Source of the DNA: CAYJLW01 sp964370965
GTDB lineage: Bacteria; Actinomycetota; Acidimicrobiia; UBA2766
Length of the DNA: 64,000 nt
Direction: 5' to 3'
NCBI GenBank assembly: GCA_964370965.1
Contig: CAYJLW010000003.1
Span: 1 to 64,000, forward strand
In this document: positions 50,370 through 58,621 of the stretch, piece after piece
Position numbering within the stretch: the stretch's first letter is position 1
Layout of the letters: every line of letters begins with the position of its first letter
Position numbers and translations under genes: made by a program
Notes under the pieces: model-generated
What the model was told of the DNA's origin: nothing
The model's input: only the letters and a program-made list of their open reading frames with translations
Databases searched by the model: none

Positions 50370-51035
50370 TCACGGTGCCCCCCCGCAGGTCTCCCGGGCC
50401 GCCCTGTCGGCCTCGCTCCGGGCGATGTGTTCGATCTTGGCACCGTACTCCAGGATGTCTTCGATGTGGTCGGAGCAGGCGGCGGGGTAGATGCCGCGTG
50501 TGGGCCCGAGGGGGGTCTCGACGGTTTCGAGGGTCCAGGCGGCCTCTGCGGCCGCCTCGAACGGCCACCGGTCCCGGTCTGCGCGGGCGGCCAGCTCCCA
50601 GAGGGCCTCTGCGGTCTGGTGGAGGGCTTCCCAGGCGAGGCGCCCGGCTGTGTCCCAGGCGGCGTCGGCGAGGCCCGAGGCGGTCCCTGCGGTCGCCGCC
50701 TGGTAGGCGTGGTAGGCGGCGGGGAGGGCGACGTCGTCGGTGCCGCGCGTGACCGCCTGTTGGGTGCGGGCGGCGTGGTCGAGGATGGTGGCGTGGGCGC
50801 GTCCGATGAAGTAGCGGTAGGTGAGGAGCTGGTCGGCACTGAGGATGCGGCACAGGCGGGCGTGGTAGCGACTGTAGGCCCGGCCGTACGGGCGGGCGGC
50901 GCAGACGGCCCGCCAGCGGGGGATGAGCTTGTGCTGGGCGTGGGTGTACCAGAGCTCTGTGACGGCGTCGGTGACCTCGGCGGGGGTGTCGAGGAACTGG
51001 AGGGGGTGGATGTCTGGTCGTCGGCGGCCGGGCAT
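50370..51035 (-). CDS. Hypothetical protein, helical, Trp/Tyr-rich
   Basis: A protein of 221 residues that I do not recognise. It is mostly helical with many aromatic residues (VTDAVTELWYTHAQHKLIPR, YGRAYSRYHARLC, LTYRYFIGRAHATILDHA, DTAGRLAWEALHQTAEALWE). Its codon use looks normal for the window. The small gene at 51095-51289 lies 59 bases upstream on the same strand and may form an operon with it. No signal peptide or metal motif is seen. Confidence 0.6.
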   Translation of the reverse strand: MPGRRRPDIHPLQFLDTPAEVTDAVTELWYTHAQHKLIPRWRAVCAARPYGRAYSRYHARLCRILSADQLLTYRYFIGRAHATILDHAARTQQAVTRGTDDVALPAAYHAYQAATAGTASGLADAAWDTAGRLAWEALHQTAEALWELAARADRDRWPFEAAAEAAWTLETVETPLGPTRGIYPAACSDHIEDILEYGAKIEHIARSEADRAARETCGGAP

Positions 51036-51094
51036 GCTTCGTCCTTTGGTGTCTTCTGGGCGGGCAGGGGTCGGGCATCAGGAGGCCGGTGCGG

Positions 51095-51289
51095 TCACGG
51101 TGAGGGCCCCCGGCGTCGGGGCGGCGTGAGATGGGGGACGTCGCCGTCCCGGCGCAGCCCGAAGCGGGCCTCGGCGAAGCCCTCTTCGGGTCCGTCGGGA
51201 CCGGGGCGGACCCGCGGGACCGCGGCTCGCACGACCAGGGGCCTGCGGGTGGTCCGGCGACGGTTCGTCTGGGCGGTCTTCGTGGCGAT
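51095..51289 (-). CDS. Small basic protein, apparent ATC start
   Basis: An open frame of 64 codons with strong G/C third positions and natural composition: ATKTAQTNRRRTTRRPLVV, PDGPEEGFAEARFGLRRDGD, VPHLTPPRR. No ATG, GTG or TTG occurs between the upstream in-frame stop and this sequence. An excellent GGAGGAGG lies six bases before ATCGCCACG, so translation may begin at ATC (51289-51287), a rare initiator, or an internal GTG at about 51230 may be used. A sequencing error changing ATG to ATC is also possible. The function is unknown. Confidence 0.4.
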   Translation of the reverse strand: MATKTAQTNRRRTTRRPLVVRAAVPRVRPGPDGPEEGFAEARFGLRRDGDVPHLTPPRRRGPSP

Positions 51290-51818
51290 GGCGGGCCTCC
51301 TCCGTTCGTGGGACGGACGGCGCCGCTCGCGCTCGCCTCAGCGCGCGGATCCGAGCCCTGCAGGCTGGATCCGTCACCCTGTGGACACTTGGTTGCCGCA
51401 GCCGGCGGAGCCGTTGCAGCCACATCCCCGCCCCGGGGGGCGGGAGAAGCACCTTGGGTGTCCGTCCCAGGTTGCCGGGCCCCGTTGCCGGGGCCGCTCT
51501 TGATGTCGGAAGCAGTGTACCGGGGGGGTACGACACTTCTGTGGGGCTTCCGCGGGGTGCGGGCCCGTGACGCCGACGACCAGCCGCCGGCGCATCGCCG
51601 CTCTCCTCGCCCCACCGGATCCGGGACACGGACACTCCCCTGACCTGAGGGGACAGTGGGGCGAGCCCGAGCGGTCGTCAAGGGCGCTGGGGTCCTGTCC
51701 CTCCCGCTCTGTGGGGCCGCTCGGGCCCGCGACCAGCTCGGGTCGGCGGCGCGAGGGGACACGTGTGACCCAGTTGGGGTTGGGCCGAGCCCCCCGGCTC
51801 CGCGGCGGGCGGCCCGGC
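51290..51818. other. Stretch without a supported gene
   Basis: About 530 bases. A long Pro/Arg/Gly-rich frame crosses it on the minus strand, but third-position bias is weaker than in neighbouring genes. A TACACT hexamer on the minus strand at 51519-51514 lies in a small palindromic region (GTACC-GGGGG-GGTAC) and could drive the small gene at 51289. Confidence 0.4.
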
Positions 51819-52502
51819 CTACGGCTCGGCGGCGGCCGGGCTCCGTCCGGTGGTGAGGGCAAGAGCGGCGAGGGCGGCGGCGGCGGCGCCGAGGACGCCG
51901 ATGCCCCAGCGGGTCACGGCGAAGGCCCCAGCGGCGCCTCCGGCCACGAACCCCGCCCACACGCCCCCGTGCACGGCGAAGGCGCGGCGCGCCTCGGGGT
52001 CGCCCCGCAGCCAGGCGGCGGCCCGCTCGCCCGCATGGGTGAGCATCCCGCTCACGTAGGTGGTATTCACGGTGATGCCTGTCGCGCGGCGCACGGCGGC
52101 GGCCTGGATCCCCATGGCGAAGGCGCCCGGGCCGCCCAGCGCGAGGCGCACGACGGTGTCGCCGCCGAGATCACCGGCGCCGGCGGCGCCAGCCCCGGCG
52201 GCGACGACGACGGCGAGGAGTCCCTGCAGGGCCCGGCGAGGGCGGGCGCCGAGGTACAAGCTGCTCGCCACCGACCCGGCGAAGAAGGCCAGCACCACGA
52301 CGACGAAGGGCAGGGCCCGGAACCAGTGGCCGCGGCCGACCTCGACGGCGAGGCGGGTCGACGTCCCGCTCATGTGGGACACGAACACGCCCAGGAGGGC
52401 GACGAAGCACGCCGCGTCGGTGTAGCCCGCCACGACGGCGAGGAAGAGGCCCGTGCGCACAGGGGCCACGGCGGCCACGGCCGGGGTCTCGGCGTCGGTC
52501 AC
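51819..52502 (-). CDS. DUF1275 (YoaK-type) membrane protein
   Basis: A protein of 227 residues with about six helices. Motifs are GYTDAACFVALLGVFVSHMSGTS, FAGSVASSLYLG, FAMGIQAAAVRRATGITVNTTYVSG and HGGVWAGFVAGG. The function of DUF1275 is unknown, though it resembles transporters. The start chosen is GTG at 52502; the longer frame upstream is Arg-rich and contains a repeated 23-bp sequence. Confidence 0.82.
   Translation of the reverse strand: MTDAETPAVAAVAPVRTGLFLAVVAGYTDAACFVALLGVFVSHMSGTSTRLAVEVGRGHWFRALPFVVVVLAFFAGSVASSLYLGARPRRALQGLLAVVVAAGAGAAGAGDLGGDTVVRLALGGPGAFAMGIQAAAVRRATGITVNTTYVSGMLTHAGERAAAWLRGDPEARRAFAVHGGVWAGFVAGGAAGAFAVTRWGIGVLGAAAAALAALALTTGRSPAAAEP
52316..52338. repeat. 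23-bp direct repeat, copy in DUF1275
   Basis: CCCGGAACCAGTGGCCGCGG and three more bases are identical at 52544-52566. Here it encodes GRGHWFR in the DUF1275 protein. Confidence 0.75.
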
Positions 52503-52543
52503 GGCCGCGACGCTACGGCCTCGCCCGCCGAACGCGGTGCATC

Positions 52544-52566
52544 CCCGGAACCAGTGGCCGCGGCCG
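52544..52566. repeat. 23-bp direct repeat, intergenic copy
   Basis: The same orientation as the copy at 52316, placed between the end of the FAD oxidase gene and the DUF1275 start. It is probably a local duplication. Confidence 0.75.
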
Positions 52567-52572
52567 CAGCGC

Positions 52573-54405
52573 CTACGGGGCGGCGTCGAGGTCGACCGTG
52601 GCACGGTCGCCCATCACCCGGCCGGCGAGCTTGCGGAGACCCCGGCCGGGCTTGTAGTCCGGGACGACGTAGCTGGAGCCCTCGCTGGCGTTGTTGGGGT
52701 CCAGTGCGTTCTTCACCGCGAGCTGCCAGTTCTGGTAGCCGCCGCACATCGGGCCGAAGAAGCTGCTCGCCTGCGGGCCGCAGGCGTTGAGGGGGAGCGA
52801 GAGGAAGTGCTCTGCGGACGCGAGGTTGGTCTCGAAGATGTAGCCGATGACCGTGTCGCCGCTCTCCGCGTCGGTGGGGTCGTAGCAGGCGAGCTCTTCG
52901 AGGTGGGAGTAGGCGCCGTTCTCGTAGAGCCCACCCCAGGCGTTGTCGGCGCCGTCGTCGAAGAACTGGCCCCGGTCGATGTACTTCTGCTTCACCTGGG
53001 CGCCCACGCGGGCCCCCTTGATGGCGGTGTCCCAGGACACGAGGGAGCCCATGGCCGTCCAGAAGGTGCCGCCGAAGCGGAACACGCCCCGCATGTTCAT
53101 GCCCGATCGCACCACCGCCTCGTAGAGCAGGGCCGACATCGAGGTCGTGAGCTTGCGGTAGCCGTAGCGTTTCCCGAAGGTGCGGAAGAGCCCGAGCGTG
53201 CCCCCCACGGACTTCGCGAGCCCCCTGGTCTTCACGCGGCGCGAAAGGGTGCGTACGAAGCGTCCCAGCCAGTACGAGTACTGCCCGGCGGGGAGGTTGG
53301 CGATCATGCCGCCGTCGAGGTCCCGCAGGATGGTCTTGAGCACGTCGACCTTGTAGCCGAACTCCTCGGCGTCGCCGGCCTGGATGACCACGACCAGCGT
53401 GTAGTAGAGCTCGTGGACGAACGGGATCTTGTAGATGTCCGCGAACTCGTTGTTGTCCGCCGTGAGCACGGCGCCCATGACCGACGGGGCGTTGCGCGTC
53501 ACCGCCGCGGCGATGCCCGCGTCGCCGAGGCGGTAGCCCAGCTCGGCCATGGCGTTCCAGTCGTCCACGATGCACAGCGCCGCGAGGTGGTGTTCGGGGA
53601 TCTCGGTCTCGTAGTAGGGGGACGCGCCCGAGAAGGCGAGCTCCTCGGGTCCCTGCCAGGGGTAGAGCTTCACGGCCGCCTTGGTGAAGACGCCCAGGCC
53701 GCCGAGGGCGCCCGCGAAGCCGCGGAAGACGCCCCGGACGGACGGGCCGGGGCCGTCCCCGGCGAACCAGCGTCCGGCGCTGTCGAAGCTGCCCACGCGG
53801 ACGACGTCGCCCTCCGGGGTGACCCATTCGGCGCCGAGGAGGTTCCGGCACGAGAAGCCCATGGAGACTCCGTCCCAGCCCTGGCCCATCATCGACGTCG
53901 CCGAAGCCAGGACCGAGGTCTGGGCGCCGACGCCGGCGATGTGGGTGTTGAGGCCGACCCGGAACGCCTCGGACTGCAGCTCGTTGCCTGTCACGTAGGG
54001 TTCCACGACGGCGTACATGTTCTTGGCGTCGACCTCGAGGATGCGGTCCATGCGCCGGAGGTCGATCTGGACCATGGAGTCGGCCCGGGTGGCCGCCCCC
54101 CAGGCGCCGAAGCCGGTGGAGATGGCCTTGAACTGGATCCCCTCGCGGTTGCAGTACTTCACGATCCCGGCGACCTCTTCCGTGGTGGCGGGGAGGACGA
54201 CGGCGAGGGGGTGGAACATCCAGCGTTGGCCGGTGGCGGCCTCCGCGAGGTACTGCCACGAGTAGGTGTCGAGGACGGCGGGTTCCGCGCTCACCCAGCG
54301 TCCCCCCACGATCTCGGCGAGACCGTCGAGGACACGGGCGCGCAGCGCCGCCGCCTCCTCGTCGGTGAGGGTGGAGGCTTCGCCGACTCCGAGAAGTGAA
54401 CCCAT
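52573..54405 (-). CDS. FAD-linked oxidase (GlcD-like), larger subunit
   Basis: A protein of 610 residues. The FAD-binding type 4 (VAO) domain shows HPLAVVLPATTEEVAGIVKYCN, FKAISTGFGAWGAATRADSM and GVGAQTSVLASATSMMGQGW. The C-terminal half has a substrate-binding cap. It is the last gene of an operon with a TetR regulator, another FAD oxidase and an iron-sulfur protein, a layout like glycolate or lactate oxidase complexes (GlcDEF, LldEFG-like). The substrate is unknown. Confidence 0.82.
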   Translation of the reverse strand: MGSLLGVGEASTLTDEEAAALRARVLDGLAEIVGGRWVSAEPAVLDTYSWQYLAEAATGQRWMFHPLAVVLPATTEEVAGIVKYCNREGIQFKAISTGFGAWGAATRADSMVQIDLRRMDRILEVDAKNMYAVVEPYVTGNELQSEAFRVGLNTHIAGVGAQTSVLASATSMMGQGWDGVSMGFSCRNLLGAEWVTPEGDVVRVGSFDSAGRWFAGDGPGPSVRGVFRGFAGALGGLGVFTKAAVKLYPWQGPEELAFSGASPYYETEIPEHHLAALCIVDDWNAMAELGYRLGDAGIAAAVTRNAPSVMGAVLTADNNEFADIYKIPFVHELYYTLVVVIQAGDAEEFGYKVDVLKTILRDLDGGMIANLPAGQYSYWLGRFVRTLSRRVKTRGLAKSVGGTLGLFRTFGKRYGYRKLTTSMSALLYEAVVRSGMNMRGVFRFGGTFWTAMGSLVSWDTAIKGARVGAQVKQKYIDRGQFFDDGADNAWGGLYENGAYSHLEELACYDPTDAESGDTVIGYIFETNLASAEHFLSLPLNACGPQASSFFGPMCGGYQNWQLAVKNALDPNNASEGSSYVVPDYKPGRGLRKLAGRVMGDRATVDLDAAP

Positions 54406-54450
54406 GTCTAACTCCTTTGCTGGTCGGGCCTGCCTGTGAGGCCCTGCTCG

Positions 54451-55752
54451 TCAGGCGCGGGCGCCGAAGACGGACTCGGCGAGGACGTCGTAGATCCCGG
54501 TCACCTCGACCCCGCGGCCCGCGGTGGCGCCGTCGAGGTTCGCCTCGCAGCCCGGGCAGGCGCTCACGACGAGGTCGGCCCCGACGTCCCCGGCCTCGTC
54601 GAGACGCTCGTGGGCGGTGTTCGCGGCGAACTCCGGGTACGCCTGGGGCACGCCGCCGGAACCGCCGCAGCAGTACGCGTACTCCCGCCTCCGGGGCATC
54701 TCCACGAGCTCCAGGCCGGGGACCGCCCGGAGGATCCGCCGGGGCGGGTCGTACACGCCCCCGGCGCCGCGGTTCACGGGTCGGGGCGGGTCGGTGACGA
54801 GAAGCTGGCCCATGATCTTGTGGACCTCGCCGTCCCAGGGCTGGTACTGCTCGGAGCGCCGCCCCAGGCTGCATGGGTCGTGGTATGTGGCCCGCCGCCT
54901 CACCTTGTGGCGGGGCCGGAGCTTCTTGGCCGTCACGGCCTCGTCGAGGACCTCGACGGCGTGGCGCACGGTCGCCCGGAGCGCGCCCACCTTCCCGAAG
55001 TGCGCCCGCAGCGTGGCGAAGTCCTCCGGGTCGGCGCAGACGACCTCCTTCACCCCGGAGCGGTTGCAGGCGTCGATGAAGTCCCGGGCGAGCCTGTCGA
55101 AGAGCCCGCGGTCGCCGGCGTGCAGAGCCATCGTGCCCGTGTCGGGCTCCCCGTCGCCCAGGACGGTGAAGTCCACGTCGGCTGCGCACAAGAGGCGGAC
55201 GAGGTTGCGCAGCGTGGCGCGCCGCTCGGGCAGGATCGCGTAGGAGGAGCCCACGAGCAGGAGCCGGGACGAGAAGCCTGTGCGGACCTCCGGGGCCTCC
55301 GCGAGCCAGGCCCCCTTCGTCCCGAGGCCGGCGTCGAAGGGGTGACCGTGATCGCGGAGGTTGTCGAGGACGCGGGCGTGGGCCGCCAGGGGCCCCCGCC
55401 GCTCGAAGGACTCCGCCCGTAGGGCCGACATGATCTCGGAGATCTCGATGTCCGTGGAGAACTTGCAGGAGACGTCACACCCGCCGCACATCGTGCACTG
55501 GAAGATGACGTCGCGCGTCCCGTCGGTGATCTCGACGCGGTCCTCGAAGAGCGAGTTGGCGACGATCACGCGGCCGCCGCCGGAGTGGCTGTGGAACTTG
55601 TACTCGTCGTAGGACGGGCAGATGCCGCTGCGCGCCTTGGAGCGCACCGTGACCAGCGGCGGGAACTTGCACAGGGAGCACCTGGGGCACTTCGCCGCCA
55701 GGTTGTGGAGGTCCGCGAGCGACTCGTGTCGGGTGTCAGATTCCGTAGCCAT
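54451..55752 (-). CDS. Iron-sulfur protein with CCG domains (GlpC/HdrB-like)
   Basis: A protein of 433 residues. The N-terminus has cysteine-rich binding sites (CPRCSLC and later CTMCGGCDVSCKFS). Two CCG-type domains follow, with YHDPCSLGR and the pair YCCGGSGGVP and ACPGCEANLDG. Such proteins pass electrons from a flavin dehydrogenase to a quinone or heterodisulfide. The first motif lacks the perfect CxxCxxCxxxCP form. The start overlaps the GlcD-like gene upstream by 17 bases. Confidence 0.82.
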   Translation of the reverse strand: MATESDTRHESLADLHNLAAKCPRCSLCKFPPLVTVRSKARSGICPSYDEYKFHSHSGGGRVIVANSLFEDRVEITDGTRDVIFQCTMCGGCDVSCKFSTDIEISEIMSALRAESFERRGPLAAHARVLDNLRDHGHPFDAGLGTKGAWLAEAPEVRTGFSSRLLLVGSSYAILPERRATLRNLVRLLCAADVDFTVLGDGEPDTGTMALHAGDRGLFDRLARDFIDACNRSGVKEVVCADPEDFATLRAHFGKVGALRATVRHAVEVLDEAVTAKKLRPRHKVRRRATYHDPCSLGRRSEQYQPWDGEVHKIMGQLLVTDPPRPVNRGAGGVYDPPRRILRAVPGLELVEMPRRREYAYCCGGSGGVPQAYPEFAANTAHERLDEAGDVGADLVVSACPGCEANLDGATAGRGVEVTGIYDVLAESVFGARA

Positions 55753-57157
55753 CGGGGTTTCCTTTCAGGCCGAGGCGCCCGGGGGCGAGGATGCGGTCAG
55801 GGTCGAAGATCGACTTCGTCCGTTCGAGGACGTCCCGGCTGGACGCGGTCGCGAATGCCGGTTCCGCCCACGCCCCGTAAGGGCGGGAGAAGAAGGCTCC
55901 CTCGGCCGTCAGCGGGGTCGCCACCGCGGCGGCGAAGGACTCCGTGTCGGCTTCCTGTGCGGAGCCGGGCTCGCACGCGAGAAGGAACTCCACGTGCGCG
56001 ACACGCCCGCCGAGTTGGGGCTGCACGTACGTCCCCACGCGTCCGGGTCCGATCCCGGCGGCGGCGGCATGGCCCCTGAAGGACTCCACGAACCCGGCGG
56101 CGGCGTCCAGGGTCGTCTGGAAGAACACCTCCCGGGAGGCCCCGAGGCGCCGTTCCTTCCAGAAAGGTTCCGCCGAGGGCCGTCGGAGCAGGGCGAGGAG
56201 CGTCTCGTCTGAACCCAGGGGCGGGTCCACGAGGCGGACGCCCGCGGCGCGGGCCTCGTCCGCCATGATGCGGCCGTGGAGCTTGTGGCGCCGCTCGGGC
56301 AGGTAGTCGAGGCCGCTCACGGACATCACGAGGTTCCAGGGCCGCACCCGCCGGGCCGCTTCGGCACGCTCGGAGGGCGTCACGCCGATCAGGTCCACGA
56401 AGGCGTTCGCGTCCACGAGGAAGCAGATGTCGACGGCGCTGCGGCGCAGGAGCCGGTAGGCGCACTCCACGAGGGGCGTGAGCGTGTCCGACGCCCCCAC
56501 GTGGACGGTTTCGACGCTGGGGAGGATCTCTGCCTTCGCCGAGCACCACGTGGCGACCGCGATCGTCCCCTGGGCACCCTGGATGATCCGCATCCAATCC
56601 GCGTGCCCGGGGCCCATCGGGCCCTTCTGGAGGTCCCCCGAAGCCCACTGCTGTTCGAGGCTGCCGGGCCCGGCGGCGGACCCCGTGCGGAACGTGTCGC
56701 CGCTGCCGTAGACGACCTCCAGGCACAGCAGCGGGTCCGAGAGGTCCCACTGGAAGGCAGGCATCACCGTGGCCTCCCGTTCGACGTAGGCGCCGAGGGC
56801 GGACTTCCCGGGCCGGGGGCACAGCGGCATGGCAGCCCGGAGGCCCTCGTGTTCGAGCGCCCGCGCCAGCTCCCCGAAGGTCACCCCCGCCTGGAAGAGG
56901 GAGACCCTGTTGCGGCGGTCCACTTTGACGACCTCCCGCATCGCCGACATGTCGACGACGAGGCCGTCCCCGTCGGGGCGGGCGGTCCGCCGGGGTGCGG
57001 GGGAGCTGCGCGACCACAGGGGCACCCGTTCCCGGCGGGCCCAGCGCACGAGCCGGGACAGCTCGTCGACAGTCATGGGCTGCACGGCCACGATGCCGTC
57101 GGGGTCGGGTCGCTGTGTCTCCAAGCCCGGGATTCGCTCGACGAGGTCGGTTCTCAC
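55736..57157 (-). CDS. FAD-linked oxidase (GlcD-like), smaller subunit
   Basis: A protein of 473 residues with a VAO-type FAD domain: VAVQPMTVDELSRLVRWARR, VSLFQAGVTFGELARALEHE, ALGAYVEREATVM and IIQGAQGTIAVATW. The C-terminus (STKSIFDPDRILAPGR-like: RTKSIFDPDRILAPGRLGL) is the usual end of this family. It is the second gene of the operon, overlapping TetR by four bases and the iron-sulfur gene by 17. Having two different FAD subunits around one iron-sulfur subunit suggests a heterotrimer. Confidence 0.8.
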   Translation of the reverse strand: MRTDLVERIPGLETQRPDPDGIVAVQPMTVDELSRLVRWARRERVPLWSRSSPAPRRTARPDGDGLVVDMSAMREVVKVDRRNRVSLFQAGVTFGELARALEHEGLRAAMPLCPRPGKSALGAYVEREATVMPAFQWDLSDPLLCLEVVYGSGDTFRTGSAAGPGSLEQQWASGDLQKGPMGPGHADWMRIIQGAQGTIAVATWCSAKAEILPSVETVHVGASDTLTPLVECAYRLLRRSAVDICFLVDANAFVDLIGVTPSERAEAARRVRPWNLVMSVSGLDYLPERRHKLHGRIMADEARAAGVRLVDPPLGSDETLLALLRRPSAEPFWKERRLGASREVFFQTTLDAAAGFVESFRGHAAAAGIGPGRVGTYVQPQLGGRVAHVEFLLACEPGSAQEADTESFAAAVATPLTAEGAFFSRPYGAWAEPAFATASSRDVLERTKSIFDPDRILAPGRLGLKGNPDGYGI

Positions 57158-57786
57158 GACTTCTCCTTGGTGTCTCGGATGATCCCGCGCTCGAGGAGGC
57201 GCGCGATCTCGCGGTTTTCGTGCTCGACGTCGACACGTGAAGGGAACCGCTCGCCGTAGAGCTGGGCGATCCCGAAGTAGCCGAACAGCGACAGGTAGAT
57301 GAAGCGGACGACGACGAGGAGGTCGAACTCGCGGAGGCGGCCCTTCTCGGCGTCGCGCTCGTAGTGGGGCCGGAACACGGCCTCGATCACGGGGACGAGG
57401 TCGAGGTCGGGGCTCGCCACGTGGGCGGCGCCGAACTCCACGAGGTCGATGCTCACGAGGCGGACGAACTCGCTGTGGTCGTGGACGAGGCGGCGCATGA
57501 GGGCGACGACGTCCTCGAGATCCTCGGGGAAGTTGCGGCTGCGCAGGAACCCCTGGATTGCCGCTTCCTGCACCTCGAGGGCCCGGCGGGTGAGGACGGC
57601 GGCGAAGAGGTCCTTCTTGGAACCGAAGTGGTTGTAGAGGCTGGAGGGCGCCAGCCCGGCCTGCTCCGCCACGTCCCGCATGCCCGCTGCCCGCCAGCCG
57701 TTCTCGATGAAAACGGCCTCGGCGGCGTCGAGGATCGCCTGGGTCGTGTTCGCCTTTCGTTCCGCCCGCGGTATCTGTGTCAACAT
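57154..57786 (-). CDS. TetR-family transcriptional regulator
   Basis: A protein of 210 residues. The N-terminal HTH reads ILDAAEAVFIENGWRAAGMRDVAEQAGLAPS followed by SLYNHFGSKKDLFAAVL, a canonical TetR domain. The C-terminal ligand domain is helical. It heads the operon of FAD oxidases and overlaps the next gene by four bases. Two palindromes ACGAAC-4-GTTCGT exactly 100 bases apart lie just upstream. The start ATG at 57786 is preferred; a longer frame would run through the operator. Confidence 0.9.
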   Translation of the reverse strand: MLTQIPRAERKANTTQAILDAAEAVFIENGWRAAGMRDVAEQAGLAPSSLYNHFGSKKDLFAAVLTRRALEVQEAAIQGFLRSRNFPEDLEDVVALMRRLVHDHSEFVRLVSIDLVEFGAAHVASPDLDLVPVIEAVFRPHYERDAEKGRLREFDLLVVVRFIYLSLFGYFGIAQLYGERFPSRVDVEHENREIARLLERGIIRDTKEKS

Positions 57787-57799
57787 GAAGCGCAATTCA

Positions 57800-57824
57800 A
57801 CGAACAATGGTTCGTCAGACTCTA
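57800..57824 (-). promoter_or_regulatory. TetR operator 1 and promoter of the FAD-oxidase operon
   Basis: ACGAAC (57800-57805), four bases, GTTCGT (57810-57815) form a perfect operator 14 bases upstream of the TetR start. A TAGAGT hexamer on the minus strand (57824-57819) lies immediately upstream, so a bound repressor would block transcription initiation. Confidence 0.65.
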
Positions 57825-57899
57825 GCCGAGGAGTCCTTGCAATGAAAGCCCTATTCCCTGACAACCGAGATGACGCGAGGGCGCGGGAGACGACGATGA

Positions 57900-57915
57900 A
57901 CGAACGCTCGTTCGT
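57900..57915. promoter_or_regulatory. TetR operator 2
   Basis: ACGAAC-GCTC-GTTCGT has the same half-sites and spacing as operator 1, exactly 100 bases away, with TGAACGAAC and GTTCGTCA flanks. It lies between the TetR gene and the divergent gene at 58051. Confidence 0.6.
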
Positions 57916-57976
57916 CAGGGCTCAGAGGCCGGCAACTGCCGCCGGGGGCTGACCCCGCCGGTGAGGTAACGTTGCG

Positions 57977-58022
57977 GCTCGCTCGACGGGAACGACGCCC
58001 GCGGGAGCACCGTCGAGCGAGC
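57977..58022 (+). promoter_or_regulatory. Leader hairpin before the unknown-family gene at 58051
   Basis: GCTCGCTCGACGG (57977-57989) and CCGTCGAGCGAGC (58010-58022) are perfect 13-nt arms around a 20-base loop, ending 28 bases before the start codon. A possible -10 box TAACGT is at 57967-57972. Confidence 0.5.
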
Positions 58023-58050
58023 GCCCGCTGGTACGACCGAGGACGAACCC

Positions 58051-58557
58051 ATGACGCGTCCCCATGTCGGCATCGACACCGAGGTTCTCCGTCACATGCT
58101 TCGCGGGGAGGACGCGCTCTACCGGCTGCGTCCCCGATCCGTGACCGCCCTTCTCTCCCTGTACGGCGAGCTCGTCGCCGCCGGGGTCGCCATGATGGGG
58201 GCGAAGGCCGACGGCGAGGTGTCCCGCTACGTGGCCCCCCCGCCGGACGTCGCGGACCTGATCTCGTACTCGATCGCAATCCTCGACCGCCAGGTCTCCG
58301 CGGCGGTGCTCGACGGTTCGCCGGAAGTGTCGATCGGCTTCGGTCTCGATCCCGGCCTCGGTGTCGAGATGGCCCACATGCTCCAGGCGATGGCCCGCTA
58401 CTACGAGTTCCTCGCCGGAGAGGACCCGACTTTCCCGGCGCCCTCGGCCGACGCCCTCGAGATGCTGGCAGACATCGGCGTCGAGCTGGCGGAGCTCGTC
58501 GGGGCCGCGCAAGCCGCGGACGCCCGTCCCGCGACCACGGGCTCGACCCCGGGCTGA
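58051..58557 (+). CDS. Small conserved protein of unknown family (paralogue of 37471-37944)
   Basis: A protein of 168 residues, similar throughout to the one at 37471-37944. Shared features are an N-terminal helix, YRLRPRSVTALLSLYGELV, AKADGEVSRYVAPPPDVADL, a strand SIGFGLDPG and a C-terminal DALEMLADIGVELAELVG. It has a variable C-terminal tail of Ala, Thr and Pro. It is divergent from the TetR operon and may be controlled by operator 2. No known motif is seen. Confidence 0.75.
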   Translation: MTRPHVGIDTEVLRHMLRGEDALYRLRPRSVTALLSLYGELVAAGVAMMGAKADGEVSRYVAPPPDVADLISYSIAILDRQVSAAVLDGSPEVSIGFGLDPGLGVEMAHMLQAMARYYEFLAGEDPTFPAPSADALEMLADIGVELAELVGAAQAADARPATTGSTPG

Positions 58558-58621
58558 GGGAACCTCGCCGCCCGGTGTGCGCGGCTGCGGCCCGTGTGAG
58601 TCCGCACCCACCTCTCAGGGA

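Noticed and set aside
50305..51960. A 551-codon Pro/Arg-rich minus frame
   Set aside because: It is a shadow of 50370-51035 and neighbours; no natural protein composition.
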